A stretch of 64,000 bases of DNA from Hallerella sp964587155 (GCA_964587155.1 CAZPKF010000003.1:1-64000), one strand, 5' to 3'. Positions 31,371 to 40,625 are shown, numbered from the stretch's first letter. Notes: a model not told the origin generated them from the letters alone. Program-made: numbers and translations.

Positions 31371-33095
31371 ATGGCAAATCATACATTAAGCGGCGCACAG
31401 GTGATTCTCGATTGCCTCAAACGCGAAGGCGTCGACACCATCTTCGGGTATCCGGGAGGATCCGCCATCCCCCTTTTCGATGCCCTCTTGGATTCGAACA
31501 TTCAAATGATTCTTTCCCGCCATGAACAGGGCGCAACCCACATGGCCGACGGTTACGCCCGCGCAACGGGAAAAGTCGGAGTCGTACTGGTTACAAGCGG
31601 CCCCGGCGCAACCAACACCTTTACCGGCATTTACACGGCGCAAATGGATTCTTCTCCCATTGTCGTGTTGGCCGCCCAGACGACAACCCCCAATTTGGGC
31701 AAGGACGCATTCCAAGAATGCGACACAAGCGGCATGACTTTCGCCGCCGTCAAACACTCGTTCCTTGTCAAAACACCAAACGACCTTCCCCGCGTTGTCA
31801 AAGAAGCTTTCCATATTGCGCGAACAGGTCGCCCAGGCCCCGTTCTCATCGACCTTCCGAAAGATGTCACAGCAGGCATTTGCACAGCCCCCTTCTCGGA
31901 TGAAGTGGAACTTCCTGGCTACAAGATTCCGACAAATGCGGATCAAGCCTCTGTTGAAGCGGCGGCGGCTCTCCTCAAAAAATCCACCAAACCGATTCTT
32001 CTCATCGGCCACGGAGCCATCATCTCGGGCGCATCGCGACAAGTGAAGGAACTCGCCGAAAAATTGAACGCTCCGGTCACAGAAACCCTGCTCGGTTTAG
32101 GAGCTTTCCCAGAAACGCATCCGCTTTCCTTGGGAATGCTGGGCATGCACGGCACCGCCTACGCCAACAAGGCGTTGCTTGAATGCGATTTGATCATGAG
32201 CATCGGTTCCCGTTTTGACGACCGCATCACCGGAAAACTCGAAGAATTTTGTAAAAACGCAAAAATCATCCATGTCGACATTGACCCTGCCGAAGAGGGA
32301 AAAGTCCTGCAGCCGGATGTATTCCTTTGCGGCGACGCAAAGCTCGTCTTGGAACAGCTTTTGCCGCTCGTTTCCCGTTTGGATACGGACAATTGGGTGA
32401 AAACCGTCCAAACGTACAAGAAGCGTTATCCGCTGACCTATCCGAAGCAAGGCGGATTGCGGATGCAACACATCATTTCAACCGTTTACGAACTGACCAA
32501 AGGCAAAGCCATCGTGACAACTGACGTGGGTCAGCACCAAATGTGGGTCGCCCAGTTCTTCAAAGCGGATTATCCGCGCCAGTTCATCACCAGCGGTGGA
32601 GCCGGAACAATGGGCTTCGGATTCCCCGCCGCCATCGGAGCATCCTTCGGCATCGGTTCGGATTTAGGATGGCCTGTGTGCTGTTTCGCCGGAGACGGTG
32701 GCTTCCAAATGACGGAAGCGGAACTTTCGACGGCAAAGATTCACAACCTTCCCATCAAAATTTTCGTGATGGACAACAAATATCTGGGCATGGTCCGGCA
32801 ATGGCAAGACATGTTCTACGACAAGCGTTATTCTTCCGTGAGCATGGTCGGAAATCCGGACTTTGTCAAATTGGCCGAATCCTATGGAATCAAAGGCATT
32901 CGTATCAAACGCTCCGCCGATGTAGAACGCATGATTCAAAAAGCCCTTGATTACAACGAAGGTCCCGTCCTCATCCATTGCGAATGCGAAGAAGAAGACA
33001 ACGTGTTCCCGATGATTCCAGCAGGAGCACCGCTCACCGCCATGATGACGGAACAGCCCAAGGGACAACTCGAAAAACCGACAGGGAGTACTTAA
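31371..33095 (+). CDS. ilvB: Acetolactate synthase, large subunit
   Basis: 574 residues, normal for AHAS catalytic subunits. It condenses pyruvate with pyruvate or 2-oxobutyrate in branched-chain amino acid synthesis, using TPP, FAD and Mg. Visible: catalytic glutamate in LSRHEQGATHMADGYARATG (near residue 50), the FAD-binding central domain (LLGLGAFPETHPLSLGMLGM), and the TPP motif GDGGFQMTEAELSTAKIHN with VMDNKYLGMVRQWQ (near 440-475). Only a weak GAG precedes the ATG. The small regulatory subunit starts 1 nt after the stop. Confidence 0.97.
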   Translation: MANHTLSGAQVILDCLKREGVDTIFGYPGGSAIPLFDALLDSNIQMILSRHEQGATHMADGYARATGKVGVVLVTSGPGATNTFTGIYTAQMDSSPIVVLAAQTTTPNLGKDAFQECDTSGMTFAAVKHSFLVKTPNDLPRVVKEAFHIARTGRPGPVLIDLPKDVTAGICTAPFSDEVELPGYKIPTNADQASVEAAAALLKKSTKPILLIGHGAIISGASRQVKELAEKLNAPVTETLLGLGAFPETHPLSLGMLGMHGTAYANKALLECDLIMSIGSRFDDRITGKLEEFCKNAKIIHVDIDPAEEGKVLQPDVFLCGDAKLVLEQLLPLVSRLDTDNWVKTVQTYKKRYPLTYPKQGGLRMQHIISTVYELTKGKAIVTTDVGQHQMWVAQFFKADYPRQFITSGGAGTMGFGFPAAIGASFGIGSDLGWPVCCFAGDGGFQMTEAELSTAKIHNLPIKIFVMDNKYLGMVRQWQDMFYDKRYSSVSMVGNPDFVKLAESYGIKGIRIKRSADVERMIQKALDYNEGPVLIHCECEEEDNVFPMIPAGAPLTAMMTEQPKGQLEKPTGST

Positions 33096-33096
33096 T

Positions 33097-33603
33097 ATGG
33101 CTTTGGATAAAAACACTACAGCTCATTGTCTGAGCCTTCTCGTCGCCAACCGCCCCGGCGTGCTGGTCCGCATCGCACTCGTGTTTTCCCGCCGCGGATA
33201 CAATCTGGATTCCCTAGTCGTTTCTCCGACGTTGAATCCGGATTTTAGCCGAATGAATATCGTCGCCCACGGCAATCCGGAAATTTTGGTCCAAATCATC
33301 AAACAGCTCGAAAAGCTAGTCGATGTCATTCAGGCCAAAGACCATACCGGATCCAATACGGTGGAAAAGGAATTGGCTCTAATCAAAATCAAGTGCAAAC
33401 CGGAACAGCGCACAGAAATTCTCCAACTGTGCGACCATTTCAAAGCGACTACAGTCGACATGACAGACACTTCGATGATTATCCAAATCACCGGCAACAC
33501 GGATAAAATCGACGCAATGAAACATTTGCTAGACAAATTTGAAGTCGTAGAATACATCCGCACCGGCAAAGTCATCATGTTACGCGGTGAAGAAATTACT
33601 TAA
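33097..33603 (+). CDS. ilvN: Acetolactate synthase, small regulatory subunit
   Basis: 168 residues: an N-terminal ACT domain (CLSLLVANRPGVLVRIALVF; RRGYNLDSLVVSPT) for valine feedback binding, and a C-terminal domain (residues 85-168) of the IlvH type. The start has GGGAG at 8 nt inside the end of ilvB, and the genes are separated by one base, so they are coupled. Length fits IlvH (about 160) rather than the short IlvN, so ilvH would be an equally valid name. A terminator follows. Confidence 0.95.
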   Translation: MALDKNTTAHCLSLLVANRPGVLVRIALVFSRRGYNLDSLVVSPTLNPDFSRMNIVAHGNPEILVQIIKQLEKLVDVIQAKDHTGSNTVEKELALIKIKCKPEQRTEILQLCDHFKATTVDMTDTSMIIQITGNTDKIDAMKHLLDKFEVVEYIRTGKVIMLRGEEIT

Positions 33604-33630
33604 TCGGTAATTTACAGCAACTTCCCCCAA

Positions 33631-33657
33631 AAGTCCCGCTTTTTTGCGGGGCTTTTT
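33631..33657 (+). terminator. Terminator after ilvBN
   Basis: GTCCCGC pairs with GCGGGGC around a T-rich loop, then TTTTT. Confidence 0.8.
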
Positions 33658-33702
33658 GCTTTGCCGAATCGCTACAAGCACCTGCCTTTTTAAATTTCAA
33701 AC

Positions 33703-34623
33703 ATGAAAGTATTTGTAACCGGCGTCGCGGGGCAGCTAGGACACGACGTGATGAATGAACTGGCAAAAAGAGGACATGAATGTATTGGGAGCGATTTAGC
33801 GTCTGAATACAGCGGAATTCAAGATTCAAGCGCAGTCACCAGATCTCCCTACCGTTCCTTGGACATTACAGACAAAGAATCCGTTTGGAATACTCTCAAC
33901 GAAATTCGCCCAGATGCCGTCGTCCATTGCGCCGCCTGGACCGCCGTTGATTTGGCCGAAGATTTGGACAAGCAGGAAAAAGTCCGGGCGATTAACGCCG
34001 GAGGAACAGAAAATATCGCAGTCGCCTGCAAAGACTTGAATTGCAAAATGGTCTACATCAGTACGGACTATGTCTTCAACGGGCAAGGTTCAACCCCGTG
34101 GGAACCCGATTGCAAAGATTACGAGCCGTTAAATGTTTACGGTCAGACAAAGCTCGAAGGCGAATTGGCGGTAAGTCGAAATCTCGAAAAGTATTTCATC
34201 GTACGCATTGCCTGGGTCTTTGGATTAAACGGCAAGAACTTCATAAAAACGATGCTGAACGTAGGAAAATCGCACGATACTGTTCGCGTCGTCAACGATC
34301 AAGTGGGAACGCCGACTTACACGCTTGACTTGGCAAGACTTTTGGTCGATATGATAGAAACGGAAAAATACGGTTATTACCATGCGACAAACGAAGGCGG
34401 CTACATCAGCTGGTTTGATTTCACCCAAGAAATTTACAAGCAGGCGGGCCTCAAGACACAGGTCATCCCGGTGACAACCGCCGAATACGGCCTTTCCAAA
34501 GCCGCGCGGCCATTCAACAGCCGTTTAAACAAATCCAAGTTGGCACAAAACGGTTTCACTCCGTTGCCGACATGGCAAGATGCCCTCGCCCGTTACTTGA
34601 AAGAACTGCAAACGGGCATTTGA
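33703..34623 (+). CDS. rfbD: dTDP-4-dehydrorhamnose reductase
   Basis: 306-residue extended SDR enzyme. It reduces dTDP-4-dehydro-L-rhamnose to dTDP-L-rhamnose. NAD(P) motif VTGVAGQLGHDVMNEL, the conserved VHCAAWTAVDLAEDL, the catalytic Ser-Thr-Asp plus YxxxK pattern (YISTDYVFNGQG; NVYGQTKLEGE) and RIAWVFG are typical of RmlD. The other rml genes are not adjacent, but the polysaccharide locus 15 kb away could use rhamnose. There is no Shine-Dalgarno sequence; TAAATTTC ends 4 nt before the ATG, suggesting a leaderless mRNA. Single-gene unit between two terminators. Confidence 0.92.
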   Translation: MKVFVTGVAGQLGHDVMNELAKRGHECIGSDLASEYSGIQDSSAVTRSPYRSLDITDKESVWNTLNEIRPDAVVHCAAWTAVDLAEDLDKQEKVRAINAGGTENIAVACKDLNCKMVYISTDYVFNGQGSTPWEPDCKDYEPLNVYGQTKLEGELAVSRNLEKYFIVRIAWVFGLNGKNFIKTMLNVGKSHDTVRVVNDQVGTPTYTLDLARLLVDMIETEKYGYYHATNEGGYISWFDFTQEIYKQAGLKTQVIPVTTAEYGLSKAARPFNSRLNKSKLAQNGFTPLPTWQDALARYLKELQTGI

Positions 34624-34642
34624 TCCCTCCCAATACAAAATC

Positions 34643-34673
34643 GCCGGTTGAATGAAATCAACCGGCTTTTTTA
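34643..34673 (+). terminator. Terminator after rfbD
   Basis: GCCGGTTGA pairs with TCAACCGGC around ATGAAA, then TTTTTT. Confidence 0.9.
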
Positions 34674-34706
34674 TGCAAATGAGGCTTATTTGTAATCCTT
34701 TTTCAC

Positions 34707-35820
34707 TTACTTTTCGGCATCCGCCTGCGATTCGCTGAGCAAATAAGCATTGACAAAAGGTTTGATTTTCCCATCGAGAACGCCAGTCGTGTCTGAGGTT
34801 TCCACATTCGTACGCAAGTCTTTCACCAGCTGATACGGCTGCAACACATAGCTGCGAATCTGTGAGCCCCATTCCACTTTCTTCTTTTCTGCAAGGCGCG
34901 CATCGCGCTTCGCTTCTTCTTCTTGACGGTAATGTTCGGCGACCATCGTCGTGAGCATTTTCAAGGCAGTTGCCCGGTTTTGAATCTGCGACCGCTCTGT
35001 TTGGCAGCTTGCGACAATTCCCGTCGGGATGTGAGTCATTCGAACGGCGGAATCCGTCTTGTTGATATACTGACCGCCCGCACCCGACGAGCGGTAAACA
35101 TCCACGCGGATATCTGCCGGATTGATTTCAAATTCAATATCTTCGTGTTCCGGGTACAAGTAAACGGCACAAAAACTCGTATGCCGCCGGGCATTCGAAT
35201 CAAAGGGACTGATTCGGACTAAGCGGTGCACGCCAATTTCCGAACGGAGAAGCCCATAAGCATATTCATCTTTGACTTCTATCGTTGCACTGTTGATTCC
35301 GGCTTCTTCCCCTTCTTGCACATCGATGACTTTGAAATCCATGCCTTCGCGTTCCAAAAAACGTTTGTACATCCGCAAAAGCATTTCTGCCCAATCGTGC
35401 GCCTCTGTGCCCCCGGCACCGGGATGCAAAGTCAAAACAGCAGCGCAAGCATCGTCCGGCCCAGAAAGCATCCGACGGAATTCCATTTCATCGACCCGTT
35501 TGACAAGCGCCTGAAAATCTTCTTCCACGCTATCAAACAGTTCTTGGGAATCCGGTTCGGACTTCGCCATTTCATAAAGCTCGGAAAGATCATCACAAGA
35601 CGAGGAAACTTCTTTCCAGTCCGAAATGATTTTTTTCAACGAGGTGATTTTTTTGAGCAAGGACTGCGCCTTGTCACGGTCATTCCACAATTCTGGATCG
35701 CCAGATTGTTTTTCTAATACGGAGAGTTCTACTTCTTTAGACTCTAGGTCAAAGATACCCCCGGAGCTTATCGATTCTCGCGCGGAGTTCGGTAAGCCCT
35801 GTATGAGACGTCATCGCCAT
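34707..35820 (-). CDS. prfB: Peptide chain release factor 2, with programmed +1 frameshift
   Basis: 370 residues when read through a +1 shift. Frame one runs ATG 35820 to CTT (35754-35752), 23 codons, and meets TGA at 35751-35749; skipping the T at 35751 continues as GAC from 35750 to the stop at 34707. The recoding signal is classic: a GGGGG Shine-Dalgarno-like run, then TAT CTT TGA C. RF2 recognises UGA/UAA: SPF motif (VRISPFDSNARRHTSF) and the peptidyl-hydrolysis GGQ motif (SSGAGGQYINKTDSAVRMTH) are present. GGAGG lies 9 nt before ATG 35820, which overlaps the TAA of the upstream parvulin gene by one base. Confidence 0.95.
35749..35763 (-). promoter_or_regulatory. RF2 autoregulatory +1 frameshift site
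   Basis: On the minus strand GGGGG-TAT-CTT-TGA-C. When RF2 is scarce, ribosomes pause at the UGA and slip from CTT to TTT, restoring RF2 synthesis. Confidence 0.95.
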
Positions 35821-36833
35821 TACTTGGCACCTCCAATTGCATTTTCCGGAGTGTAATCCTTGTTCAGATATTGCACTTTGTACTTTTGAGCCAAGTTGTC
35901 GAGATATTGCTTGATTTTCAATTGACGTTCCTGCTCGGCCTGAACGCGGAGAATGTATTCGATTTGAACTTTGTAATTTTCGAACTTGCCGTCATTCTTT
36001 TCGGTGAGCATGAAAATCTGCAAGCCTTCGTTTGTCTGGAATACGTCGGAAATTTCGCCCACGGAAAGTTTGGAAATTCCCTTGACAAAATCAGCACCTT
36101 TGGACTTAGCGAGGAACTTGTTCATGACTCCGCCTGTTTTTTTCGCATCGGAATCATCACTGTATTGAGCAGCGAGAACAGCAAAGCTGGCCTTCCCCAA
36201 ACGCACTTGGGCAGCGAGGCCTTTCAAAAGTTCTTTCTTGTCGGCAATCGCCTGTTTAGATTCGCCTTTTTTCGGTTTGAGGAGAATACGGGCACCGCTG
36301 ATGGTATCGTTGATGGAAACCTTGCCCTTGTTGAGTTCCCAATAGGCGGCAATTTGCTTTTCTGTCGGATTCTCCGGATAGGGAACATTCTTTTCGAGAA
36401 TCACATCGCTTTGCAGCTGCTGTTCAATGCGTTCGTTGAATTGCGCTTCGGTGATTTTATTTTCGCGGAGCTGTTTTTTGAAAGCTTCTTCTCCACCGTA
36501 TTGGGCTTTGAAGAGTTTCGCGACACTATCGATGCGCGATTTGGGCACCTTGATGTTCAAGGCCTTGGCTTCGAGTTTGATCAGTTCTTGTCCGACCAAA
36601 TTGTCAATGACTGCCCAACGAAGTTGCACCATTGCTTCGGCGGGAATTTTTTGTCCACGGGCCTGCGCCTTTCCCAAAGCTTCAGCCAAGCTGTCAACGT
36701 GTCCCTGCGAAATACCCGTCTTGCCGACGCGAATGACATCCAAATTTTTCCCGTTCATCAATTGTGCAGAAGCAACCGCCGCACAAAGCATCATGGGAAC
36801 CAAAGATTTCTTCAAAACATTTAAAAAGCGCAT
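35820..36833 (-). CDS. Parvulin-type peptidyl-prolyl isomerase (SurA/PrsA-like)
   Basis: 337 residues. Signal peptide (LVPMMLCAAVASA, cleavage near residue 23), an N-terminal chaperone-like helical region of SurA_N type (WAVIDNLVGQELIKLEAKAL), and a parvulin domain at about 185-290 (ISGARILLKPKKGE; AAQYSDDSDAKKTGGVMNKF; GEISDVFQTNEGLQIFMLTE). It likely assists folding of outer membrane or periplasmic proteins. The ATG at 36833 has GAGG 7 nt upstream; the GTG two codons earlier is less likely. Followed directly by prfB (TAATG overlap). Confidence 0.85.
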   Translation of the reverse strand: MRFLNVLKKSLVPMMLCAAVASAQLMNGKNLDVIRVGKTGISQGHVDSLAEALGKAQARGQKIPAEAMVQLRWAVIDNLVGQELIKLEAKALNIKVPKSRIDSVAKLFKAQYGGEEAFKKQLRENKITEAQFNERIEQQLQSDVILEKNVPYPENPTEKQIAAYWELNKGKVSINDTISGARILLKPKKGESKQAIADKKELLKGLAAQVRLGKASFAVLAAQYSDDSDAKKTGGVMNKFLAKSKGADFVKGISKLSVGEISDVFQTNEGLQIFMLTEKNDGKFENYKVQIEYILRVQAEQERQLKIKQYLDNLAQKYKVQYLNKDYTPENAIGGAK

Positions 36834-36894
36834 AAGCACCCTCGGTTAAAATTTCTCCGGTGACAATATAGAAATTCCTTTGCAGGAAAAAGCC

Positions 36895-37230
36895 TTACGA
36901 TTCAGAAGAGGACTTTCCCCGAAAAGTGTTCACGACATCGGGAACCAAGTCCGCAATTTTCGATACCAGCGAATTGTCGTGCGAAATCGGCAAAACCCGG
37001 ACATCGTCTCCGGCGATCACCACAAAAGCGACAGGGCTGACCGAAACGCCGCCACCTGAAGCGGAAACCGCGTTTTTGTTATCCCCTAGACCAAATCCCA
37101 TCGACACTCGACTGACCGGTATCACTGTCGCATTGCCTGCCTGAATGGGTTTTCCGATGACTGTTTCCGCTTGGGAAACCATGCGGAGCTTTTCCAAAAT
37201 TGTATCTGCCAAAGAATCTATTTGAGCCAT
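36895..37230 (-). CDS. GerW/YtfJ-family protein
   Basis: 111 residues. The GerW (spore_YtfJ) pattern is visible: VIGKPIQAGNATVIPVSRVS, GFGLGD, then a Gly-rich stretch and VSPVAFVVIAGDDVRVLPIS. In Bacillus the family is needed for spore germination; here sporulation is not expected and the role is unknown. Short C-terminal Ser/Glu tail. It lies 14 nt after the lipoprotein gene on the same strand and 61 nt before the parvulin gene, so it may belong to an operon psd - unknown - lipoprotein - GerW-like. Confidence 0.8.
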   Translation of the reverse strand: MAQIDSLADTILEKLRMVSQAETVIGKPIQAGNATVIPVSRVSMGFGLGDNKNAVSASGGGVSVSPVAFVVIAGDDVRVLPISHDNSLVSKIADLVPDVVNTFRGKSSSES

Positions 37231-37244
37231 AGTATAATTATAGA

Positions 37245-38099
37245 TTATTTCGGAGAATCAAAAACCCTTTTCGCTACCATTTCGAATCGTTTTTTGAGAG
37301 CGGTCGCATCCAAAGCGCCCCAAACACAAACAATCCTCCCTCCTTGCAGACGCATGGCCATTCCGCGTTCAAACGCCCCCAGTTCAAACCGGAGCGTATC
37401 CCGGCTTTGGGAAAGATGCCGTCCAGAAGACCGCAACCCGCGAATCCAAGTGTTCCACTCCTCTTCGGAGACCGATTCCCAACTCCGCGCCGCATCCCAT
37501 TCAATGTCGCCTGCCCGGAATCCCTGAACAAGCATCGGAAATTCCGATGGAACGCCAAAGAAATTCCGCATCTGGATGGATGTCTCGCCAGGAATGCGGT
37601 TTGCCAAAGGAAGGCTCAAAAATTCCTGAGGAAGTCCGGCCCGAGAATCCGGGAAACCGTGCACGAAACGCTCCAATTCTCCCCGTTCGTGATTGCGCAA
37701 AATGCCATAACGGAAAATGAAAAGACGCTTTCCCGATCGCAGCACAGCCTCCCGAAAGTCTCCTTCGATGACGGGAAGATTTTCCTGGACAAGCCCTGTG
37801 TTCAAGTAAAAAGCGAGCGCAGCCATATCCGAAGCGAATTCAAGGATTTGTACGTGCAACGTATCTCCCGGCGACGCCGCATAATCCAAATCTGCCATGC
37901 TGGATATCGCATACCGCTGAAGATTCCAAGAATCGGGAACGTGCTTTAAAACGGTACTGGAGTCATATACAGCCACATGAACGGGAGAGCGCCCGCGATA
38001 GAAGAATTTATTCAAATCCATTTTCGACAGCATCGATTCTTCGCATCCACACAAGATGCCAAGCAACAGCAGCCACACGGACACTTTGAAAAAATTCAT
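37245..38099 (-). CDS. Uncharacterised lipoprotein
   Basis: 284 residues. Signal peptide with lipobox LCGC (Cys19). The remaining sequence is mixed alpha/beta, with no family recognised; YAASPGDTLHVQILEFASDM and SGKRLFIFRYGILRNHERGE resemble DUF-type periplasmic domains that measure or bind small ligands, but no function is claimed. Its ATG overlaps the upstream gene stop (ATGA). Probably inner or outer membrane-anchored in the periplasm. Confidence 0.65.
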   Translation of the reverse strand: MNFFKVSVWLLLLGILCGCEESMLSKMDLNKFFYRGRSPVHVAVYDSSTVLKHVPDSWNLQRYAISSMADLDYAASPGDTLHVQILEFASDMAALAFYLNTGLVQENLPVIEGDFREAVLRSGKRLFIFRYGILRNHERGELERFVHGFPDSRAGLPQEFLSLPLANRIPGETSIQMRNFFGVPSEFPMLVQGFRAGDIEWDAARSWESVSEEEWNTWIRGLRSSGRHLSQSRDTLRFELGAFERGMAMRLQGGRIVCVWGALDATALKKRFEMVAKRVFDSPK

Positions 38100-38884
38100 C
38101 TAGGCAAGCCTCCCTGCGAAAAACAAAATTCTTTCAATTGCAAGAAAAACGGTTCTGCATCAGGCGATTCCCGAAAAAACAAGAATGCATGAGCCGTTTC
38201 GCGCGGATCTCCGGGCGAAAGTTCCTTGCACACAGATGCCGCCAACCGGCGTTTTCCCACTTCGTCCATTTCCGCATACCCAACATCCCTTCCTAGTCCG
38301 ACAATCCCAATCCAGCTGCGAAGGCCATAGGGGAAGGGCGCCGGCGTTTGCACCACGTTTCCCTCTTGGACAATTCCCAGTCCACGTGGAAATGGGGAAT
38401 AAATTCTAGACAACGCCCACAGCGCTTTCGGTCGAAAGGCGCGTTTCCCCATGAAGAAAATTTCACCCAAATTGCGCCAAACATCCGGGACTAGCGAATT
38501 TTCCAACCAGGCTTTCAAAGAGCGTCTACGGCGCACAAAATTGCCGACACTCCAAAAAATGCCGGGAACGCTTTCTTCTAACGGCCAAGAATACGATCGG
38601 ACCTGTTCGCGGACCACTCCGCGGATTTCTGCCTCTGTCGGAAGCGGAAACGCCCACAATTTTTCTCCGGGATATTTTTGGAACAGCGATTCCAAAAGCG
38701 GTCGGAATACGGTCAGCGGAATTTCCTGATGAAGACATGAACCCAACAGGACCCACGCGATTTTCTCATCTAAAGTTTTGGCATTTCGCGCCACTGCGAC
38801 AACAGGGTCGGGCTCATTCCGAAAACTTCGGACATATTCAGCAGTCATCCGCATCACTTCCGGATGTTCTTTAGCCCAACGCAT
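38096..38884 (-). CDS. Uncharacterised helical protein downstream of psd
   Basis: 262 residues, no signal peptide, rich in Trp, Arg and Leu (RSYSWPLEESVPGIFWSVGN; NSLVPDVWRNLGEIFFMGK). It seems mostly alpha-helical and cytoplasmic. No family is recognised with confidence; the general pattern (helical with a central GxG segment GIVGLGRDVG) is not diagnostic. ATG 38884 is selected because AAGGA lies 7 nt upstream and the longer start would overlap psd. Translationally coupled with the following lipoprotein gene. Confidence 0.6.
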   Translation of the reverse strand: MRWAKEHPEVMRMTAEYVRSFRNEPDPVVAVARNAKTLDEKIAWVLLGSCLHQEIPLTVFRPLLESLFQKYPGEKLWAFPLPTEAEIRGVVREQVRSYSWPLEESVPGIFWSVGNFVRRRRSLKAWLENSLVPDVWRNLGEIFFMGKRAFRPKALWALSRIYSPFPRGLGIVQEGNVVQTPAPFPYGLRSWIGIVGLGRDVGYAEMDEVGKRRLAASVCKELSPGDPRETAHAFLFFRESPDAEPFFLQLKEFCFSQGGLPR

Positions 38885-38894
38885 TTGAAAATCC

Positions 38895-39752
38895 TTACAG
38901 CAGGCTTTGACCCATGCGGACAGCCTTGCCCAACGTCGAAGCAAACAGTCCAGGATTTCTGTCTGTCAAAATTTTGTCGGCCACCAGGATGACCGTGCTG
39001 CCCATTTCAAACCGGCCGAGTTCCTCGCCGCGTTCAAAACGGATTTCCGATTCGGGAACAAAATCGTACCGAGGATTCTTGCGCGGAAGACGTCCGACAT
39101 TCGTCACCCAATCCGGTGCGTATTCAACAGCGATACGACCCACATTTGTCGCGCCCACTTTGATAAGCAGCAATTCTCCGCCACCATCGACGGCAATCCG
39201 CGACATGAGTCGTTCATTGATGCAAAAAAGCCCCTCGACGCGTTCTACGCTCCAAGGATTTACCGGCCAAAGCGTTCCCGGACAATAACTCGCCGAAAGA
39301 AGCTTCCCGGCGACCGGTGAATGAATCCGATGATAATTGAACGGAGCAAGATATATTGTCGCAAAACTTCCACCGGCAAAACGGGCGGCAAGTTCCCTAT
39401 CGCGCAACAGGGAAGACAGCGAATAAACCTTCCCTTTCGCCTGGAGCATTTCTGCGTCGGAACCATCAAGCACACCCGTCTGCGATTCCCGTCCATCGAC
39501 GGGGCTGATCACTTCTGCATTCGCAATTGGACGTGCGCCGGGCTTCAATCGGCGGATGAAAAGTTCCCCGATATTCGCATAAGCGGACAGAGGCTTTTCG
39601 GATTCTTCCATATTCAGGGAATACGCCCGGGCGAAAAGGTTCCGGGCCCATTTGGAAATAAATGGGATTTTCAATTGAACCAAATTGCCAAAAAGCCGGG
39701 ATTCTAGATTCTTTGGCAAAAGACGCATGAATACATAACGGGGAGAGTTCAT
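38895..39752 (-). CDS. psd: Phosphatidylserine decarboxylase proenzyme
   Basis: 285 residues. It makes phosphatidylethanolamine. Motifs: SPVDGR with the catalytic aspartate (near residue 85), YLAPFNYHRIHSPVAG with the catalytic histidine (near 137), and the self-cleavage site MGSTVILVAD near residue 250, where Ser becomes the pyruvoyl group (usual LGST is MGST here). No strong Shine-Dalgarno sequence; TATATTTTG ends 4 nt before the ATG. Ten bases separate its stop from the next gene. Confidence 0.93.
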   Translation of the reverse strand: MNSPRYVFMRLLPKNLESRLFGNLVQLKIPFISKWARNLFARAYSLNMEESEKPLSAYANIGELFIRRLKPGARPIANAEVISPVDGRESQTGVLDGSDAEMLQAKGKVYSLSSLLRDRELAARFAGGSFATIYLAPFNYHRIHSPVAGKLLSASYCPGTLWPVNPWSVERVEGLFCINERLMSRIAVDGGGELLLIKVGATNVGRIAVEYAPDWVTNVGRLPRKNPRYDFVPESEIRFERGEELGRFEMGSTVILVADKILTDRNPGLFASTLGKAVRMGQSLL

Positions 39753-39790
39753 TTTTCAAAATATAGATAGTCTATTTGAATCTTGCGGAA

Positions 39791-39827
39791 GAAAAACAAA
39801 AAACGGTCGGAATCATCCGACCGTTTA
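39791..39827 (-). terminator. Terminator of rplU-rpmA
   Basis: On the minus strand ACGGTCGG pairs with CCGACCGT, then TTTTTTGTTTTT. Confidence 0.85.
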
Positions 39828-39844
39828 AAACGCGTTACGCGAGC

Positions 39845-40099
39845 TTAGGATTCCGGATAAACCGAAACCTTTTGAGCACCGGCGTTCTGTTCGAACTTCA
39901 CGCGGCCGTCAACGAGGGCGAACAAGGTGAAATCCTTGCCCATGCCGACGTTCACACCCGGATGGAAGTGGGAACCGCGCTGGCGGACAATGATGCCGCC
40001 GGCTTTAATCGTTTCGCCGCCGTACTTCTTGACGCCGAGATATTTGGCGTTGGAATCGCGACCGTTACGAACGGAGCCTTGACCTTTCTTGTGAGCCAT
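39845..40099 (-). CDS. rpmA: Ribosomal protein bL27
   Basis: 84 residues. MAHKKGQGSVRNGRDSNAKY, GVKKYGGETIKAGGIIVRQRG and HPGVNVGMGKDFTLFALVDG are diagnostic. The N-terminus starts directly with the mature AHKK form, so no Firmicute-type cleaved extension exists. Second gene of the rplU-rpmA operon, 3 nt after rplU, with a terminator 17 nt downstream. Confidence 0.97.
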   Translation of the reverse strand: MAHKKGQGSVRNGRDSNAKYLGVKKYGGETIKAGGIIVRQRGSHFHPGVNVGMGKDFTLFALVDGRVKFEQNAGAQKVSVYPES

Positions 40100-40102
40100 T
40101 GT

Positions 40103-40591
40103 TTAAGCCTCCTTCGACTTGCGGATGGAATTCTTCTTAACCTTGGCGGGCTTCGGAAGACCCTGAGCAATCTTTTCCTTGCGGGTCAGCGGCGTGTTCT
40201 GCACCTTCTGAGCGGCAAGCGCCTTGATACGGGCACGATTGCGTTCGACAATCTTCGAATCGACGACTTCGGATTCTGCGCCGGAGTGGAGTTCCGTGAC
40301 GATCACTTCCGTATAGCCCTGACGATGGCCGTTACGACGGACGTAACGGGTACGACGCTTTTTCTTGAACACGATAACCGTGTCATCCTTGCCGTGGTCC
40401 AAAATTTCGACCTTGACGGAAGCATCGTTCAGGACAGGGGTGCCGACTTTGACTTCTTTTCCGTTGGAGAAAAGAAGAACGGACTTGAGCTCCAGGCTAG
40501 AACCGACAGCAGCGTCGATGCTCGGGACTTTGTAAGTCTTGCCGACTTCGACTTTATACTGGAAACCACCTGTTTCAACAATAGAATACAT
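40103..40591 (-). CDS. rplU: Ribosomal protein bL21 with C-terminal extension
   Basis: 162 residues; the first 100 match bL21 (MYSIVETGGFQYKVEVGKTY; KVEILDHGKDDTVIVFKKKR; RTRYVRRNGHRQGYTEV). The last 60 residues are a basic, Lys/Arg/Ala-rich extension not found in the usual 103-residue protein and predicted to be unstructured or rRNA-binding. Transcribed from a TATCTTTG element 35 nt upstream. Confidence 0.95.
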   Translation of the reverse strand: MYSIVETGGFQYKVEVGKTYKVPSIDAAVGSSLELKSVLLFSNGKEVKVGTPVLNDASVKVEILDHGKDDTVIVFKKKRRTRYVRRNGHRQGYTEVIVTELHSGAESEVVDSKIVERNRARIKALAAQKVQNTPLTRKEKIAQGLPKPAKVKKNSIRKSKEA

Positions 40592-40625
40592 AAGATTCCT
40601 TTTTTTAGGTTTTGCTGTGGATTCA

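Noticed and set aside
35871..36824. 317-codon plus-strand ORF opposite the parvulin gene
   Set aside because: Antisense shadow; no ribosome site and low-complexity Phe-rich translation.
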